A DNA stretch of 64,000 nucleotides, from NCBI GenBank assembly GCA_009792885.1, contig WMCF01000035.1, forward strand, positions 5,315,538 through 5,379,537, written 5' to 3'. This document shows positions 13,953 to 28,600 of this stretch, one piece after another. The translations under genes and the position numbers were made by a program. The notes under the pieces were generated by a model. It ran no database searches. It saw only the letters and a list, made by a program, of their open reading frames with translations, and had not been told where the DNA came from. Positions within the stretch are counted from its first letter, which is position 1, and every line of letters starts with the position of its first letter. The DNA is from Eremophila alpestris peregrina (Eukaryota; Chordata; Aves; Passeriformes; Alaudidae).

Positions 13953-16900
13953 TAAGGGGCAATCTTGGGTCTGACAAGGTGGGAGCACAGAATCCCTTTT
14001 GCCCAGCAGCAGGATGAGTGTTCAAGTACCACCAAAATTGTCAGTTTTGAATGTTTGTAACCAGGGAATTAGTGCCTAATTCATTCAAGCTTCAGTTGTG
14101 TTTTGTACCTGGAAGGTAAATTAAAGATAAGATAGGAACATAGGTCTGAAACCAAAAGTGTTTTCAGGATTTTTAAATTTGGCGTGCTAAAATGAAAATT
14201 ATTCTACTTTAAATCAATATAAAGTTATCTGAAGATGTTCTGGGAAGTATAAATTCCATATATTAAGATGCCTTCCAATCAAATGAACATTCAGCACAAA
14301 CCATCATTACAAAGAGTAATGTGGTCCCTTTCTGTCATTACTGTGCATCTTTTTCCTTTGTAGCTTGTTAGTTCTTAGCCTGATGGAATGATTTTCCCTG
14401 CAGTTTAAACAGATTGAGTAATTCTAGATACATTTCAGCTGCTTGTATGCCAAATTAGAAGTAGGATTGTGAAACAAATGCAGTAAGTTCTGTGATTCTC
14501 CTCTGTCTTAGGAACTATGAGGTGAGATACACTCAGTGCACAAAAAGCAGTTTTTCTGTGCAGTGAATAGATAACTATTTTTGCACTTGTAATACTGACT
14601 TTGTTTCAAGTTTACTGTTATCATTTAGCTGTGTGCTGTGTTTCACTTGTCTGTTTTAAGTCTCTGTGCATAAGTCCCAAAGACCAGATGATTGGTACAT
14701 GGAACATTTTGCTAAGTTATGAAATTTGTTGAATTTGCATAAAGTCTGGGAATTTGTTTATTCATTTCATTTTTTCCCTTGAGCTAATATTCAAATCTCC
14801 CTATAAATCCAAATCTCTACTCTTACATAATGGGTACCAGATTATCACACTCTTTACAGGTAACCATGTCACCTAGGTATTAAAAAAGTGTCAACTTACT
14901 CTGATTCTTCTTCTTCATCTCACTTTAACTCCTTTTAAGTTAGATTATGAACAGAATATGGACTTTCCTATATCCTCTGTGTGTGTCTTATTACTGTGAT
15001 GTCTTGGGGTCCTGTGGCACCTGCAGGCAGTAATGCATGTAAATAAAATTCAGAGCTGCTCTGCACAGGAGCTGCAATGGGAGGCCCTGTTTGGTGTTTT
15101 ACAAAGGGCATCAGAGTCTTTGTGTGTGGGGCATCTTCCTCCAGAGTGGAAAACAACTGCTCCACAGCAAATCCCAGGGAGCACCAGCACAGGACAGTGA
15201 CAAACCCTCCACAGGCAGTGGCCTCTGCTCAGGCCAGACCCATTCCAGCCTTCACTCCACTCCTCCTGTGCTCCTTTAAGGAATGTTCAAAGCCAGATTT
15301 AGCTGATTAATGTCAGCATAACTGGCTAAAGCTCCCCATAGTTCAGATCCTGTCAGAGCTGTGGATGTCATGCATCATCTTTTAGGTGTGAATAGTGGGG
15401 AATTAAAAGGTAAGAGCTGTGCCTGCTCTCCAACGCCAGCTGCTTAGCCAGCAGAAACAATTCCACACTGAAATGAGAAGCTGTTTTTATTTTAAAAATG
15501 CCATGCAACATTCTTGTGATCTGAAATTCACAATGTTATTTTTTTTTCACTTTGAGTAAAAATAATATGATAATAATTTTCAGCCAATATAGGAAGAGGG
15601 TGAGAGCTCTTAACCTTCAAACTATTTTTTCCCTAAGTGAAAGCCACCATTTTTCAGCATGTTATGCTATCAAAATAAATCAGTGCTTCACAGCAGTTAT
15701 CAGTCAGTAACTTTCAATATAAAATGATCTTTTAAAGTATGTCAAGTTTGACTTGATCACTTTGACAAAGTATTGCAGTTGGTAATTGTTAAAAAAAATC
15801 TTGTTTTAGTTTATTTCAAGTAGTTAACTTGAACAATTTCACATTTAAGTTATCAGTCTGATACAGGGAAGCAAAGTACGAGATGTGTTCCATGTTTGGT
15901 ATCTTAGACAAGAGTCACTGCAGATGGTGCTGGTCTTTCCTGGGGTGGCTAAAATATAATTTTGCTGATTGCAACAGTTAACTGGTCCTTGGAGCTCAGA
16001 CTTAGCTAATCCTCCCACTCTGCTTAGGCTGTAGTGAGGTGTTGTCCTAGGGTGACTATATCAGCACAGGTATATAAAGCTTCATGAGTTGTACAGAGAA
16101 TTTTAAATACTATAAGAATGATTGTCTTTCTGACCACAGTGCTGTACAGAAAGCATGCTTCTTGTCTCCATTCAAACTGGGTTGAAAAAGAAAAAATGCT
16201 ATCAATGAAAGATGATTGCACATGGAAATTACAGCTCCAACACCTACTAGCAATAAAAAACTTGTCCTAGAAGTGTTTTAGGAATTTCAGAACTATTAGC
16301 TGCTGAAGGAGTCTGTAACAGGACAAGGGACTGTAGATAGAGCAATCATTCATCATTTAACTTCTGAATCCTTTCTTGCTGACTAAACAGAAATACATAC
16401 CTGAGAAGTCAAATAATCCTTTCCCATTGTTATATATGATTCATGAATTCCAGATATTCTACAAATGCACCAGTAATCTGAAAGGAAGCAGTGTTTCTTA
16501 AAATGACACTTACAGGTCTATAATAATATTTAAAATTATTTTGCAGTAATTATGGAGGTTTTTCCAATATGTTTACAGTATCCACACTCAGAGCCACCCT
16601 TCTGGAAATTATCAGGATTTGTTTGTAATGTAAGTAGCATATGAATAGTTGGAACCTTGTCTGTACTTGACTATTTGCATTTCTGCAGCAGAATAAAAAA
16701 CCCATCCAATGTGCTATCACAGGTGAACAAATGTGTGACATTAGAAGCCAGAAGAAACTAACATGAAACTCTTTTTGTTGCATCCGTACTTACCCAAAGA
16801 TCATTCAAGGTTTAAACTGAAAGATACATGATGTGTGTTTGCAGATGTTTGCAGGAAGGTGTGGTGCTGATGACAGAAAAGGTATCAGGCTTCCCCACGA

Positions 16901-19570
16901 GGTTTCCAAGTGTTTTGTGTGTTCATGGTAACTGTGAAAGCAGGAGAAGCCTTTGGCACCTTGCAGCTGCTGAGCTCCTCACAGCTGACCCTGCTCTCAG
17001 CAGGAACAAACACTCCAGGACCTGCTGAGGTCACATCCAGCCTGAATCCTCCTCACTCCTCTTTGGAACCCAGTTAGGAGCAAAGTGAAGAGGTTCTGGG
17101 ATGGAAATTTGTGAGATTTGTATCCCTAAGTGTCTCCTAAGAGGGTTTTTTAGTGTTCTTTATAAATTTCAAGACCACTCAGATAACCACCTTTGGCATG
17201 TAGAAAGTAATTTATGTAGCTAGGAGACAGTTGTGACCTCGTGGTTTGTTCCCGTTGTGCAAAAGAGCAGAAGCAGTAATTGTCAAGCTGGTGGCACAAA
17301 GCCATTTGAAGAAAAGGTGACTGAAGTGCTCATGAGGATTTGTGATGAAGCATTATGTAATCTAGTCATAAGAAGCTTTTATTTTCTAGCTAGAGGAACA
17401 TATTTGGGGCACATGCATCCTGACTTGGCCTCAGTCCCTGCTTTTGAACAAGGCATGTGCTGTAAAGGAAGACAGTAGTGGTAGGATTTCCATAATATCA
17501 AATGTACTTTCCTGATAGAGAAACTTTGGCCTTTTTTTGGAATTATTTTAAAGCATACCTCTGCAATTATTGGGCTATGTTACTGTCACTGTGAATGTAA
17601 GAAATATAAGAAAAAGCACCTCTGATGTGATGTGCCACATCATGCTTTTGGGTATAAAAATATCAGCAAAACTTGCACCCACTGCACGAGTTGTGCAGTG
17701 TTCACATACATGGACCTGGAAATTTCTTTTTCAGTTGGAAGGGATTAGGATGTTGCTGTGAAGGCACTAGAGTAGGAGTCAGGGCTTTCCTGCTTGCACC
17801 ACAGATATTCTCTGCAGTCCTGCAGTTTGCCATCTGAAATTGAAAATGTTGCTTTTCTGTTTCAAATAGTAGTTGAAAAAATGTGTATTAATCTTGTTTG
17901 AGGTATTAAGATGTAATGTTGATAGGTGATTATAAAGTAGTATATAAATACATTCTTATTGGAATTTGAGTTTTGTACATAAATTACTTAACTCAATAAT
18001 TACTTTAAGGTGTTTTTATTTAAAAAACAAAACAAAACCTCCTTATCTTAAGCTTAAAAGTATTCATTATTTGACCCCAGAAAATAAACAACTAGCCCTA
18101 AATCTCCTAATTTAATGACATTTCTAAAAGCAGATGAATTTCAGGGACTTAATCCTGATACTTCTAGTTTAGAATGAAAGAATCAGTAAAAAGCAGCTGT
18201 TGCCATCTTCACTCTGACGATTCACAAGTTGTTCTTGCATTGTAAATGAGAGAGACAATACCTAGCCTGATACCTGCATTATTAATGCAAATAAAATTTA
18301 TGGCATTGCTGGCATCATTAATACTGTATTACTTGTATTACAAGCAGCACAACTTCCAGCTCTCTCAGTGACTCAAGCTGGAGGGAGCTATTTAAAGAAG
18401 CCCCTGAATTACTGGTGCCAATAAATTTGTTGTCTTACATCCTGACTTAAATGTTTATGAACTTACCTAAGTTCTGGTGGCTTTTAAGAGTCCTTCTCCA
18501 GCATTGCTCTATTTGTTGATCTAGAAGAAGTTTGTAAGTGAGACTTGCAGGCACTGAAATGTTGCTTAGCAATTTGCTTAAGCCATGATTTTTCTATTGT
18601 TCTCCTGCTGTGCTTGAAATTCACCCATTTATGTTAAAGTGTGACAGGATGAAACAAGCAGAAATAACTGCTGTTTGTTTTATCATGTCCCTGGGACAGA
18701 TTTGTCAGCCTTTCATCAAGCAGGACTTGCATTGTCCTCAGCAGGATTTCTGTGTGATGAAGGACTGCTGCATTTGGTGCTGTGACTTTTTAAACACGAT
18801 ATTCTTTGTGCCTGGGTGTTGACAAATGCACTGGTCTAGCACCATATTTATCCTCTGTTGAAAGTAGAAGCTTTCTTTGCCTCCCTCTTCTTGATTCTTG
18901 TTGATGTCAGAGAAATTTGCATGGATGATTGCTCCCTTAGCATGTTGATCTATCATCATAACTGTGAGATATCACTACCAGTGCAAACCAGAGCAGAAGG
19001 GATCACCCAAATTCTGCTATTTATTTAAAGGGCACTTTAACCTTCCAAATCTGATTTATTGTTTCTTTTCACATCCATGCTCTCCCACATATTTGTAATG
19101 TTTTTATATAAACTGTTCCCATGAAGCAGGTAACTTTACATTAGTCTAATGCCTCATTTTTCTGAGTATCTGAGTCTTGTGGCTGCTCTACCAAGCCTGC
19201 TGAATTTCTGCAACCAAAGCATAAAGGGCTCTGTGTTCAATTATCTTGTATGTTTGCAACATTTTTTAATGAATTAATCTCATGGGAGACTGGGAACCAT
19301 TTATGTGATATCTTTCTTCCCCTATTTTCTTAGTTTAAGGGGGGTTTTGGTTTGCATCACTCCTGCTTGCACACACAGAGTATCACTGAAACTGCAGCAC
19401 CCAGCTGCAGGTGTGTGGTGTGATACAGGTCCTGTCCTGTGCTGTGCTGTCAGGTGGGCCACAGCCTGTTTAGAATTTCCATGATGAATAAGTTTCTTCA
19501 TGCACTTGATGGTAATTTCTTCTTCCCTCTCTTCATATGGTAAGCAAAAGCAAAGTCAGTAGAATGCCCT

Positions 19571-19603
19571 TGGGAATTTTTTCTTAAATATAAAAAATTC
19601 CCA
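19571..19603. repeat. Perfect inverted repeat, 12-bp arms
   Basis: TGGGAATTTTTT (19571-19582) and its exact reverse complement (19592-19603) flank a 9-base A/T-rich loop. No larger element is apparent. Confidence 0.85.
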
Positions 19604-22600
19604 GAAGCCTTACTGGTGAGAGTTTGAAAGGAATTTTAGCTCCAACTCCCATTCCAAAATACTTTGAACAGTATTCTTTCTATATTTAACAACTGTAATA
19701 ATTTCTAAATCACGTGCTCCTCCCCCACTTCCTGAAGGCAGTCAGCACACAACAAACAGATGGAAATATGGTACAACTTCACATATAATGATATTGTCAT
19801 TAAAAGCTGACTCAGCTGTTCTGGCATTCTCTTCAAAAGTAATATTGAAGATTACAGCACTGCATTGATTAGTAACTGAAGAAGATGGTCCAGAAACAAT
19901 TTTTTGTGGTAACATTAAGCTTTCTGGATCTTTTTTTGTTCCATGACAAAGTGAAAACAAAACATTCTAAATATTTCTATATACCTGAAATTTAATTGCT
20001 TGAAGAAGATTTTCAACTTAGGTCTCCTCTGTGAATCAACTGAAAAGAGAGTGAACCCTGGAGCTGGTAAATGGATATTGCTTAGTGGTTCTCTTCTCTC
20101 TGGCTTAAAAAGCATTGTTCACTTGAAAAAAATCTTTAATTTAACCACTTTGGCCAACTCTTAAAGGCACTCGTTTTAACATCTCTTTTAATAAGTAATT
20201 TTTATTAGTGTTTGTATAATATGTGAAGAAAAGGGTTGTCTTCTAAAAGAAGAGCCCAGACTAATGATAATGGTAGAGAAGATTCCAAATGAAGGCTTTT
20301 AAGACCAGAGCTGTCCCTGCTAAAGCTGTATGTTCTAGGTCTTTAAAAATACACAGAGGAACCTTAGACCCCTATGAATGGCATTTATGGAGGCCAGTGC
20401 ACAACCCAAAAGTTCAGTATTATGCTCTTTTTCCCAAAGAATTCATGAGTTCATATGACTTGACTCAAAGCTCTGAACCCTCTTATAGAACAGAATATTC
20501 AGGGGAAGGAAGTCTTTCCTTCCAAAAATAGAACCCTGTATTTCAGGATGAAGTTTAGATATGTTAGTGGTTGGAATATCTTCATTTGCTATGGGGCCAA
20601 ACTCTTTCATTGGCTTCATGAGCCTTTCTGGTTCTCTCACATTCTAAAATAGTGTCCAAATTTCCATAATACAGAGTCATCCAGGCAAGATTTCTCCAAG
20701 ATTTCCCAGAGAAGCAGTTGGCTATGGATGAACTGGCTCCCCCTGCAACCCAGAGGTTTGCACAGATTACAGGGCCATAAAATACTCTGGCCCTGATTGT
20801 CTCCTTCTCCATCTTTCAACACATGAACTGTTGGACCAGAGAGGGAGAAAAGGTGTGACTGCCACGAGTTACTGTGTTTTGAGTGGTGTGAAAGAGAGAG
20901 ATGAGATTTTGAAATCATCATCGTTCTAAACATACTTGCTATATTCTCATGTGATTAGAGTTTAACCCCTCTGATAATATGAAGGTGCATTTTCAGAAAT
21001 ATGACAGTTCATCACATAGACCACAACAGAGAATATAGCTGCTAATACCTTTTGAACAGACTATAAAAATTGGAGATTGCTGATCTAATTTTGAAAGTCA
21101 TTCAAAGACAGTTACCTTTTCTGGAGTGCTTCATGTGAGAATCTTTGGTTGCCATTTTAGCAAGGACATCCAAGAATTTTCTGGTGGCAGCTGGCTGAGT
21201 CCATTTCAGTCTTTTTCTCTTCACTCTGGGTTTCAGGAGCCTTCAGAGCTTTTATTAATCTCAGAACAGAGAGTATCAGTGAAGGGCTGTCAGGATGTGA
21301 CAGACGAGAGCTCAGCTTTTAAATGCATAGTCAAATCAAATATATGTTATCCAGGAGAGAGAGGAACAGAATCTCAGACATCTCACTTGGATTAAATCCC
21401 TATCATTCATTTACTGTATATTAACTTGAAATGATGGTTGTAATTTCTGACTGATTAGGAGCAGAAGGAACACTTCTAGAATAAGACTGAACTCAGAAAC
21501 TTACATCTCGTTTGCATTTAGCAGCTCTCCTGACCAGAATCACAGCTGGTGGTGCATCAGTTCTTAGGTGTTACTTGTTGATTTGGTGCTAGGTTAAAGC
21601 AGATCTTTTCCTGTTACTGTCAAAACAAATACTGATATTTAAAGTAATTACCTACTATTATAGAGTAGGGTACATTTTAAGCTTATAAAGCTGCATATTT
21701 AGTGATATTTTTGTCCAAAACCATAGTCCATTATAAAGATCCAGTAGTGGATTGGAAAAGTCTCTGGAAAAGTGCACTTGACTTTTCAAGAATGTGTCCT
21801 CTGGCTATTTTCATTTGGTTTTATGACTGAAGGAAACCCAAATTTTGCATGAGGTTCTATCATGGGTTGAGAACCTTTAACTACTGGTACTGGTCATTTA
21901 ACACTATCACAGATGATGAAAAATATGTTTTCATCCTGCTTTTGAAAAGTTTCAAGGGAATATGTGGTCAAAAATATAATCATTAACTGTATCAACCCCA
22001 AATCTGTAGTTTAGAGAAAATATTACATTTACGGCAAACTAATACAATTGATTGGAAATCTCAGTTAAGGTAAAGTAGCAGATAAAACATGTTTAGCCTT
22101 TATTATAAAGGGATTCAAATTGAAGGTCATCTAGAATATCTGCTGAATAATTGGGGTGCAGAGCGTTGTTCTAGGGAAGTTTTCAGAATGTGATTTTAAT
22201 GTGTACACTTGGGTTAAAGGTTAAATTCACTCTTTAACATTTGTCAGCAAACCCTTCAGTGTCATTAGCATAGTTGGAAATACTAAAGATCACTATCATG
22301 CTTTTCCTCCAGAAAATGTGGTGTAGCCCAGCTGGTGTTCTTATTTCTATTACTTCAGTTTCTTTGAATATTCCTACTCTAATGAGAGAGTTTTTCTTAA
22401 AAGAAAATTTAAAATAGTTGTTTTTATTGAAGGTAGAGTGTTACAAAACACACAGATCAATATATAAACATGAGTGAAACTAATTCATAAATCCTGTTTT
22501 GGAGTAACACCTTTATGTTTCTGCTATTACTGTGCTGAAAAACAGTTATGGCATATCATGCCTTACTTTCCTCTTTGGAGTGTTTTTTAAAGCTTAACAT

Positions 22601-25600
22601 ATAGAAAGTTCTTTGTAGTTATTTTGGGTTGGGTTTTGTAGGAGTATGCTTCCGTAGCCTAAAGTAAAATCTCTTAATTGCAGGGAGGGCAGAATGCGTA
22701 GTGCCTTTACACATTGAATCTTAATTATTTCATCCATATGTACAGTCCCATCTGCTGAGGCACGTTGCACTCAAAGAACAGGGTGGCCTTCTCCTTATTC
22801 CCCCACCTTGAGGGGGATTTCAACAAAGCAGCAGAATCTGTTCCAAACAAATAATTCCTCCTTTCTCGAGGCAGAGCTGGCCGGTGTCACCAGCTGTGAG
22901 CTGTAATTTCAGGTGCTCCTCAGTGCCACTGCTGCTCGTGGCATCCAGCAGGAGGCTGCCATGGGGAGCTCCGTAATACCCGAAATTCCCTGCCCCAAAC
23001 AACTTTGTAGGCCAAAATCTAAAGCCACACTGGGAATATAAAAGAGAGATTTTTTATTTTTTTTCCAGGAGAATGTTGAATAATGAGCTTGTTTGGTGTC
23101 TGTTATACCCACATTATTCAAATCTGTCAATTTGGCTTCTTAGAACGAACAGAGTGGGTCATTCACTTTTTAAATTCTTCTGTTGAGATAATTATCCATG
23201 AGTTTTGCATAGGAGTGTGTCAAGATGGAAGTGATATAAGATTGTATTTATGGGAAATTAGTGCATTTAGATATGTTCAAATTTTCTGTGCTCATGTGCG
23301 TGGAATTTCTGATAGGGATTTGGAATAAATTAATAAATATTGTGAAAAATACCAGATGAATGTGTTTTGCCATGGAAACTCGAGGGATTGCTTGAAATTA
23401 ATGTAAATAATATAAAATGTTTTACCATTTTTATCTTGTGGTGATGCTGTTGGTAAGATGAGATATTTATGGTGTGCTAGTTAGGAGGTATGAGAGAAAC
23501 AGAAAGAGCTTTTTGCCTTCTTAAATGTTAAATGGGCTGCTAAATGAACTTGAAGGTGTTCATGCATTCAGGTCCAGCTGCAGAACTTAAACTATCACTG
23601 TAGGTACTGTACAAAATGTACTGAGCTGCAGCAACAGGTTTGATTCTTTGGGGTGGGGGAGAAATGTTGGGAATATGATGTTGTAAGAAATTACCTTTTA
23701 GAAGAAAATACTTTCTAACATGAGTTCTGAATTCACTAATCAGGTTAAAACCTTCAACACTCAACTTTAACCACCAGCAGTGAATTATACACTGCAGAAC
23801 TTTCAACATTTGATACAAGAGTCTTTATGCAAATTCTCTGTTTTCCTAAGCAACAGTGTTAAATCTACATCTTTTTATAATCCCCTGTTAGTGAAAAGCA
23901 AGTTACCAATCTCATAAGATCATTGTAGAGATAACTAACACATCCATTTGCTGTTGTACCATTGAAGAGGAGAGGGACCCTGGGAGGGTGTGGAGAACCA
24001 AAGTTTGCCCATGTTTAGTCTCAGACTAAGTGCTGGTTTTGTAACCAGACAATAGGAGCAGTCAGGTCAGTTGGGGTCACCCAGAATTTCTCATTATTTT
24101 CCCATCTTTCACATCTCAATTCAAATGATGAGGCACTAACTTTTGAGATTCCTGCATGATTCCCTGCTTAGCTCACATAGTCCTGGTCTTAAAACTATTT
24201 ACAGAGAGAAACTATCAGATAGTTTATTGATCTCCAGGTGTTGAATGCCTGTGATCCAGTCCAGATAAGTGTGTACTTTCAGCCAAATCTTCTCAAATTA
24301 CTCGTTTTGCTTTCCTCCCCCTCTGCCAACCACTTCTGTTCCCAACCTTCAAAAGGAGCTTCCAGTATCTGGAAAAAGAGCTTCTGTCAGATTTGAAGCT
24401 GTGCCACAGATCCAGAGTAATGGAGGTCTATCTCATCAGGTTGTTCTGCTCATTGGTGTCTAATGGTAACCAAAATACATCTATTTTGTTACTAGCCCTG
24501 TAAATCTTGTGGGCTGCAAGTAGTTCCTTTGAAAAGCTGTTCTAGAGTAATTTCTTCTTCTTTCTGGCCTGGCTTGGAGGGAAAGGGCATAAGAAGGCAG
24601 TTGCATTAATGTGTGGAAGAGAAAGCATAGCAAGAAATTAAAATTGTCTGCACTAGCAAATTACAGGACTCGAAGAAGCAGGAACCTGTGTACACATTGT
24701 TATCATTCTGACACACAAGAGGACAGGGGTGTTCTATCTTGTCTTAAAAGAAGCTTTCAATAATTAGTCTGTTAAAAGAAAAAATAGCACCCTGTAAGAT
24801 AGAAATTACCCACAGCTATGCAGAGAAAGCAAAAACTGCATTTTCTTCTAATGGAAAATAAATCCATGTTATTGTGTAAAGCCTTCCTGTTCCCTGAATC
24901 ATCAAACCAAACCTTGTACACTACTAAATGACATCATTTAATTGTATGCACTTTTCTATTAAAATTTTAGTTGACTATGTAGGAAAATACGCCCAGATGG
25001 TTGAGCATAAGTGCATTTTATTGTTTCCCTTTGCACAGTTGTGGCTCCCTGAGCTGTAAATTCCTGTGACTTAGTGATGGTTCTGTACTGCTGCTTTACA
25101 GTAGTTTGTGTCAGCACAGCTCCAGTTCACCCACTGCTCTGATAACCCCATCAAAGTCCTTTGGAGATAACAGCATGAGACAAAACATCATGGAGAACTT
25201 AGAAGTGTGGAAATAGGAAGTTCCAATAGTGAGGACTAGCCAGGGGCTTTTAATTTAAAAGTAACTGGGTGACTTTGAATAGTAAAGCTTTATGATGCAG
25301 ACATTATTTCTTTCAGCTCTAAACACAACATACTTCCTTTCTCCTACATTGTCTCCTAATCATAGCTTGAAAACTTCGGGAACTGTACATTTTTACATCT
25401 AAATCCCAATATCCAGCAAGGAATCTTACAACTTTCTCAGCTACCTATTTACAGAACATCATATTTGGAACATGCCCACCTGCCTCAACAGACAAAATTA
25501 AATTCCAGTCTGATTCATAAGCTGTTTGCTATTGATTTTCAGTTTGGGAACTTGTGAAGCACAGAAAGGAGGGTTCATTAACACACACCCTTTTCCTGTT

Positions 25601-28600
25601 CCCTGCAATACTGGCTTAATGCTGCAGTTTGGTGGAGTCAGCAGGGTCAGGCATCCCAGAGTCTGGTCTGTTAGTTGATACCAGTGACAGAATCATTCAT
25701 CAAGGAAGTTTTCAAACTGGCACTCAGAAATCTGCAAAATGCATCCAGTTTCTCTGCATTCAGCAGTAAAATAGCCAGCCTCTGTAGCACCCTTTCTCAA
25801 CTGTTTTCCATCTCCTCTCTTCATGTCCCTCAAGCAGGATCATGTTTATTTCTTTGTGAAGCTCTAAATCAGTAGGGATCTGACTCTATTGAAGGCCCCA
25901 GAAGTTAACTGTAATCTGGGAATATACAGATGTGTGATTTTCAGGGAAAAGTGGGAGACCCTTAATTCCCAGTGCCAAAATGCACACTCCTTTTAAAAGG
26001 TATTCTTAGGCTTGAAATCTTGACTGTGTCCAGACTTGATTCATTTTGCTTGTGAGCACTCTTAAGTTTCACAGGAACACCTGCCCTGTGGATTCCTCAG
26101 GAAATTATGGAAGCTTGCACAAGAAGTAATTTTCTCTAACCCCCACAATAACTGTATCCATGAAGTGCTTCATCCTAGAGATTTTTTTTTGTGTGTGTAT
26201 GAGAATAAGGGAAAGGAACAAAACCATTCACAAACAATTTTATGAGTTCTCAGGTGTTGTAAACACAGGGAGGTATAAGGTGACAATGTTTCATCTGTCT
26301 TTGGTGTGACCTTCACTCACAATCACAATAAGAGGAAGTGTTGCTGCGTGGCTACCTTGTAACTTCAGCTCTGTGGTGCTTGCATAGCTTTTAATTTAAG
26401 TGGTTAATCAGCCTTTTATCATGAGTCTTTTGTCAGATTAATAAACTGGAAATGAAACATTTTCATCCTTTTTACCTAAAGGTAGATTTTCATCTTTTTA
26501 ATCTGATGAAAAATTATGAACCTTAAGTTTTCACACCCCCAAATTCTCTATGTCTTAAATCTCAGACATACATCTTGGGGTGTATTTTTTATTATTAATT
26601 TATATGTTAATTGTTCTCACCTTTGCTTCTTGCTCATCATGCATTCCTTGGATCTCATGTAGGTTTCTCTCATTTTTCTGTTTCCATCCCCCTAGTTTAT
26701 CTGTTCTGAGTTTTGGGGCTGGTTTAGCTTCTGGAGTCCATCCCCCTTATTAAGGAAAGCAGCTCAACAGTCACAGTTTCAATTATAGCAGTGCAATGAT
26801 GATAGATCAATGGAATACCAAAGCGTGGTATTCTGAATGTGCTGCAGTTTTAATTGATTCTGAAGTTAAAAAGAAATGCAGCTTCTGTCTTATTTCCATG
26901 AATATACGTGTAAGAAAAACAGCATCTGTAGGAATGTTGACATGAAATGTGAGTTAGAACAGCAAATGGTTACTGGCATGCACAGCTTCCCAACTTACAG
27001 TAATTCTCATCTCACATGCCAAGGAAATCAATACTTTCCAGTTAAATAATTCTGTTCTTTAGGTGTTATCTGTAGGAATTCAGTACTTCCATTCTTTGAC
27101 AGAAACACTGACAAGTGAGTTATAAAGGCATTTGAGTAATTTCTGTCCATTTCCATGTGTTGCATAAATCAAGACTAGCACCCAGCAGGTATTCTGGAGT
27201 TTGTCCAAATTACAGACTTACTATGTTGCAGCTAGTTTGCATGTTTAATGAGCATTTTTAGGAAGTTTAATGAAAACAAATCAGACATTGAAATAAGATA
27301 TCTGATGCTTGATCTTCTCAAAAACTGACATTGTGATGCATTTTTATAGTGTTGTGTAGCTTTATGTGTAAATCTTATAGTGTCCCCAGCATAGTGTAAT
27401 TTTCATTTTGTAGTTTTAGATGTATATACACATGACTTTCAGTTTTAGGTTCAAAAGATATTTAGTATTTAATTGAATGTAATGATATAAGAAATGTAAT
27501 ATTAATTCAGCTCAAATGTGTTGACAAGTTGTTGACACAATAAATAAATTTACCATTGTAATATTAAGTAGCTTAAATAGTATACATTCCTAATCATTAT
27601 ATTTATCTATACCCTCTCTAATGCAAACCTGCACGAGTGTGCCAGTGCTCCTGGCCAGCACAAGCCTTTCTATGTGCCAGGCAACATGGTCACTAGACAA
27701 AGTTAAAAGATAAAGGATTGTCCTTTTGCAGTAATAGAGTTATAAAAATAGAGAACAACAGCACATATGACAACATAGTCAATATTATCCATGGCAATGC
27801 CATACCACAGGTAAATCCTTCTCATTTCTTACAGTAAGCCAAAATCTCTCTTTCTCTCAGTTTTTTCTCCAGTGTCTTTCATGCCTCATGGGTAGGATGT
27901 TACTGGCTATTCCTGTTCCTGCCTCTGTAGCACCTCTCTTGCTGTTACAGCAAAGACAGGATCACAGGCATATTGAAATTATGCTCTTTTCTCTGTGCAT
28001 TCTACTCTAGCCTCATTGTTCCAGCTTCTTGTGACTGACACAGTACCTTTGGACCACACTGGTGTGCATTACTCCTTCTGTATGTTCCTTTCAGATATTT
28101 AAATGGCTTTCCTGATTGCAAATTGCTAAACTGCTTGCTCTTGCAAGGGAAACTTGGACTGCTGAAAACTCTTGGTGGAATGCTGTTCATAATATTACCA
28201 GTAGTAGATGCAGGAATGTGCCTCCCTGTGCATCATACAGTGACTTCAGAGGAGATCCTGAGCCCTGACATTTGGGGAGTAGCTGCCTGCATGGGGTTTG
28301 CCCTCTGCTTAGCTCTGAGACACAGAATCTCCTCTGGGAACAGTGGCACAATTATAAATAGTTTTAAGATCTGCAATAGTTGGAGGAAACTTGCTAGTGA
28401 AAGCAGTACTAACATAGCACTTGACAGTTTATTCTGCCCAAGAAGAGATAGAAATTAGAGATTGGTGATTGATTACAGCATTGATGATGAATAAGAAGCT
28501 GACCCCAGCTGCAAACAGGGGCAGAGCAGATGGCAGAGGCATATGTCATGCCCTCTTATGTGAGGGAAACACAATAGCTGCCTCTCTCCCTTCTAACACC

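Noticed and set aside
28123..28458. 111-codon plus-strand frame with a hydrophobic start
   Set aside because: No known family, no CpG or splice context, and no supporting neighbour.
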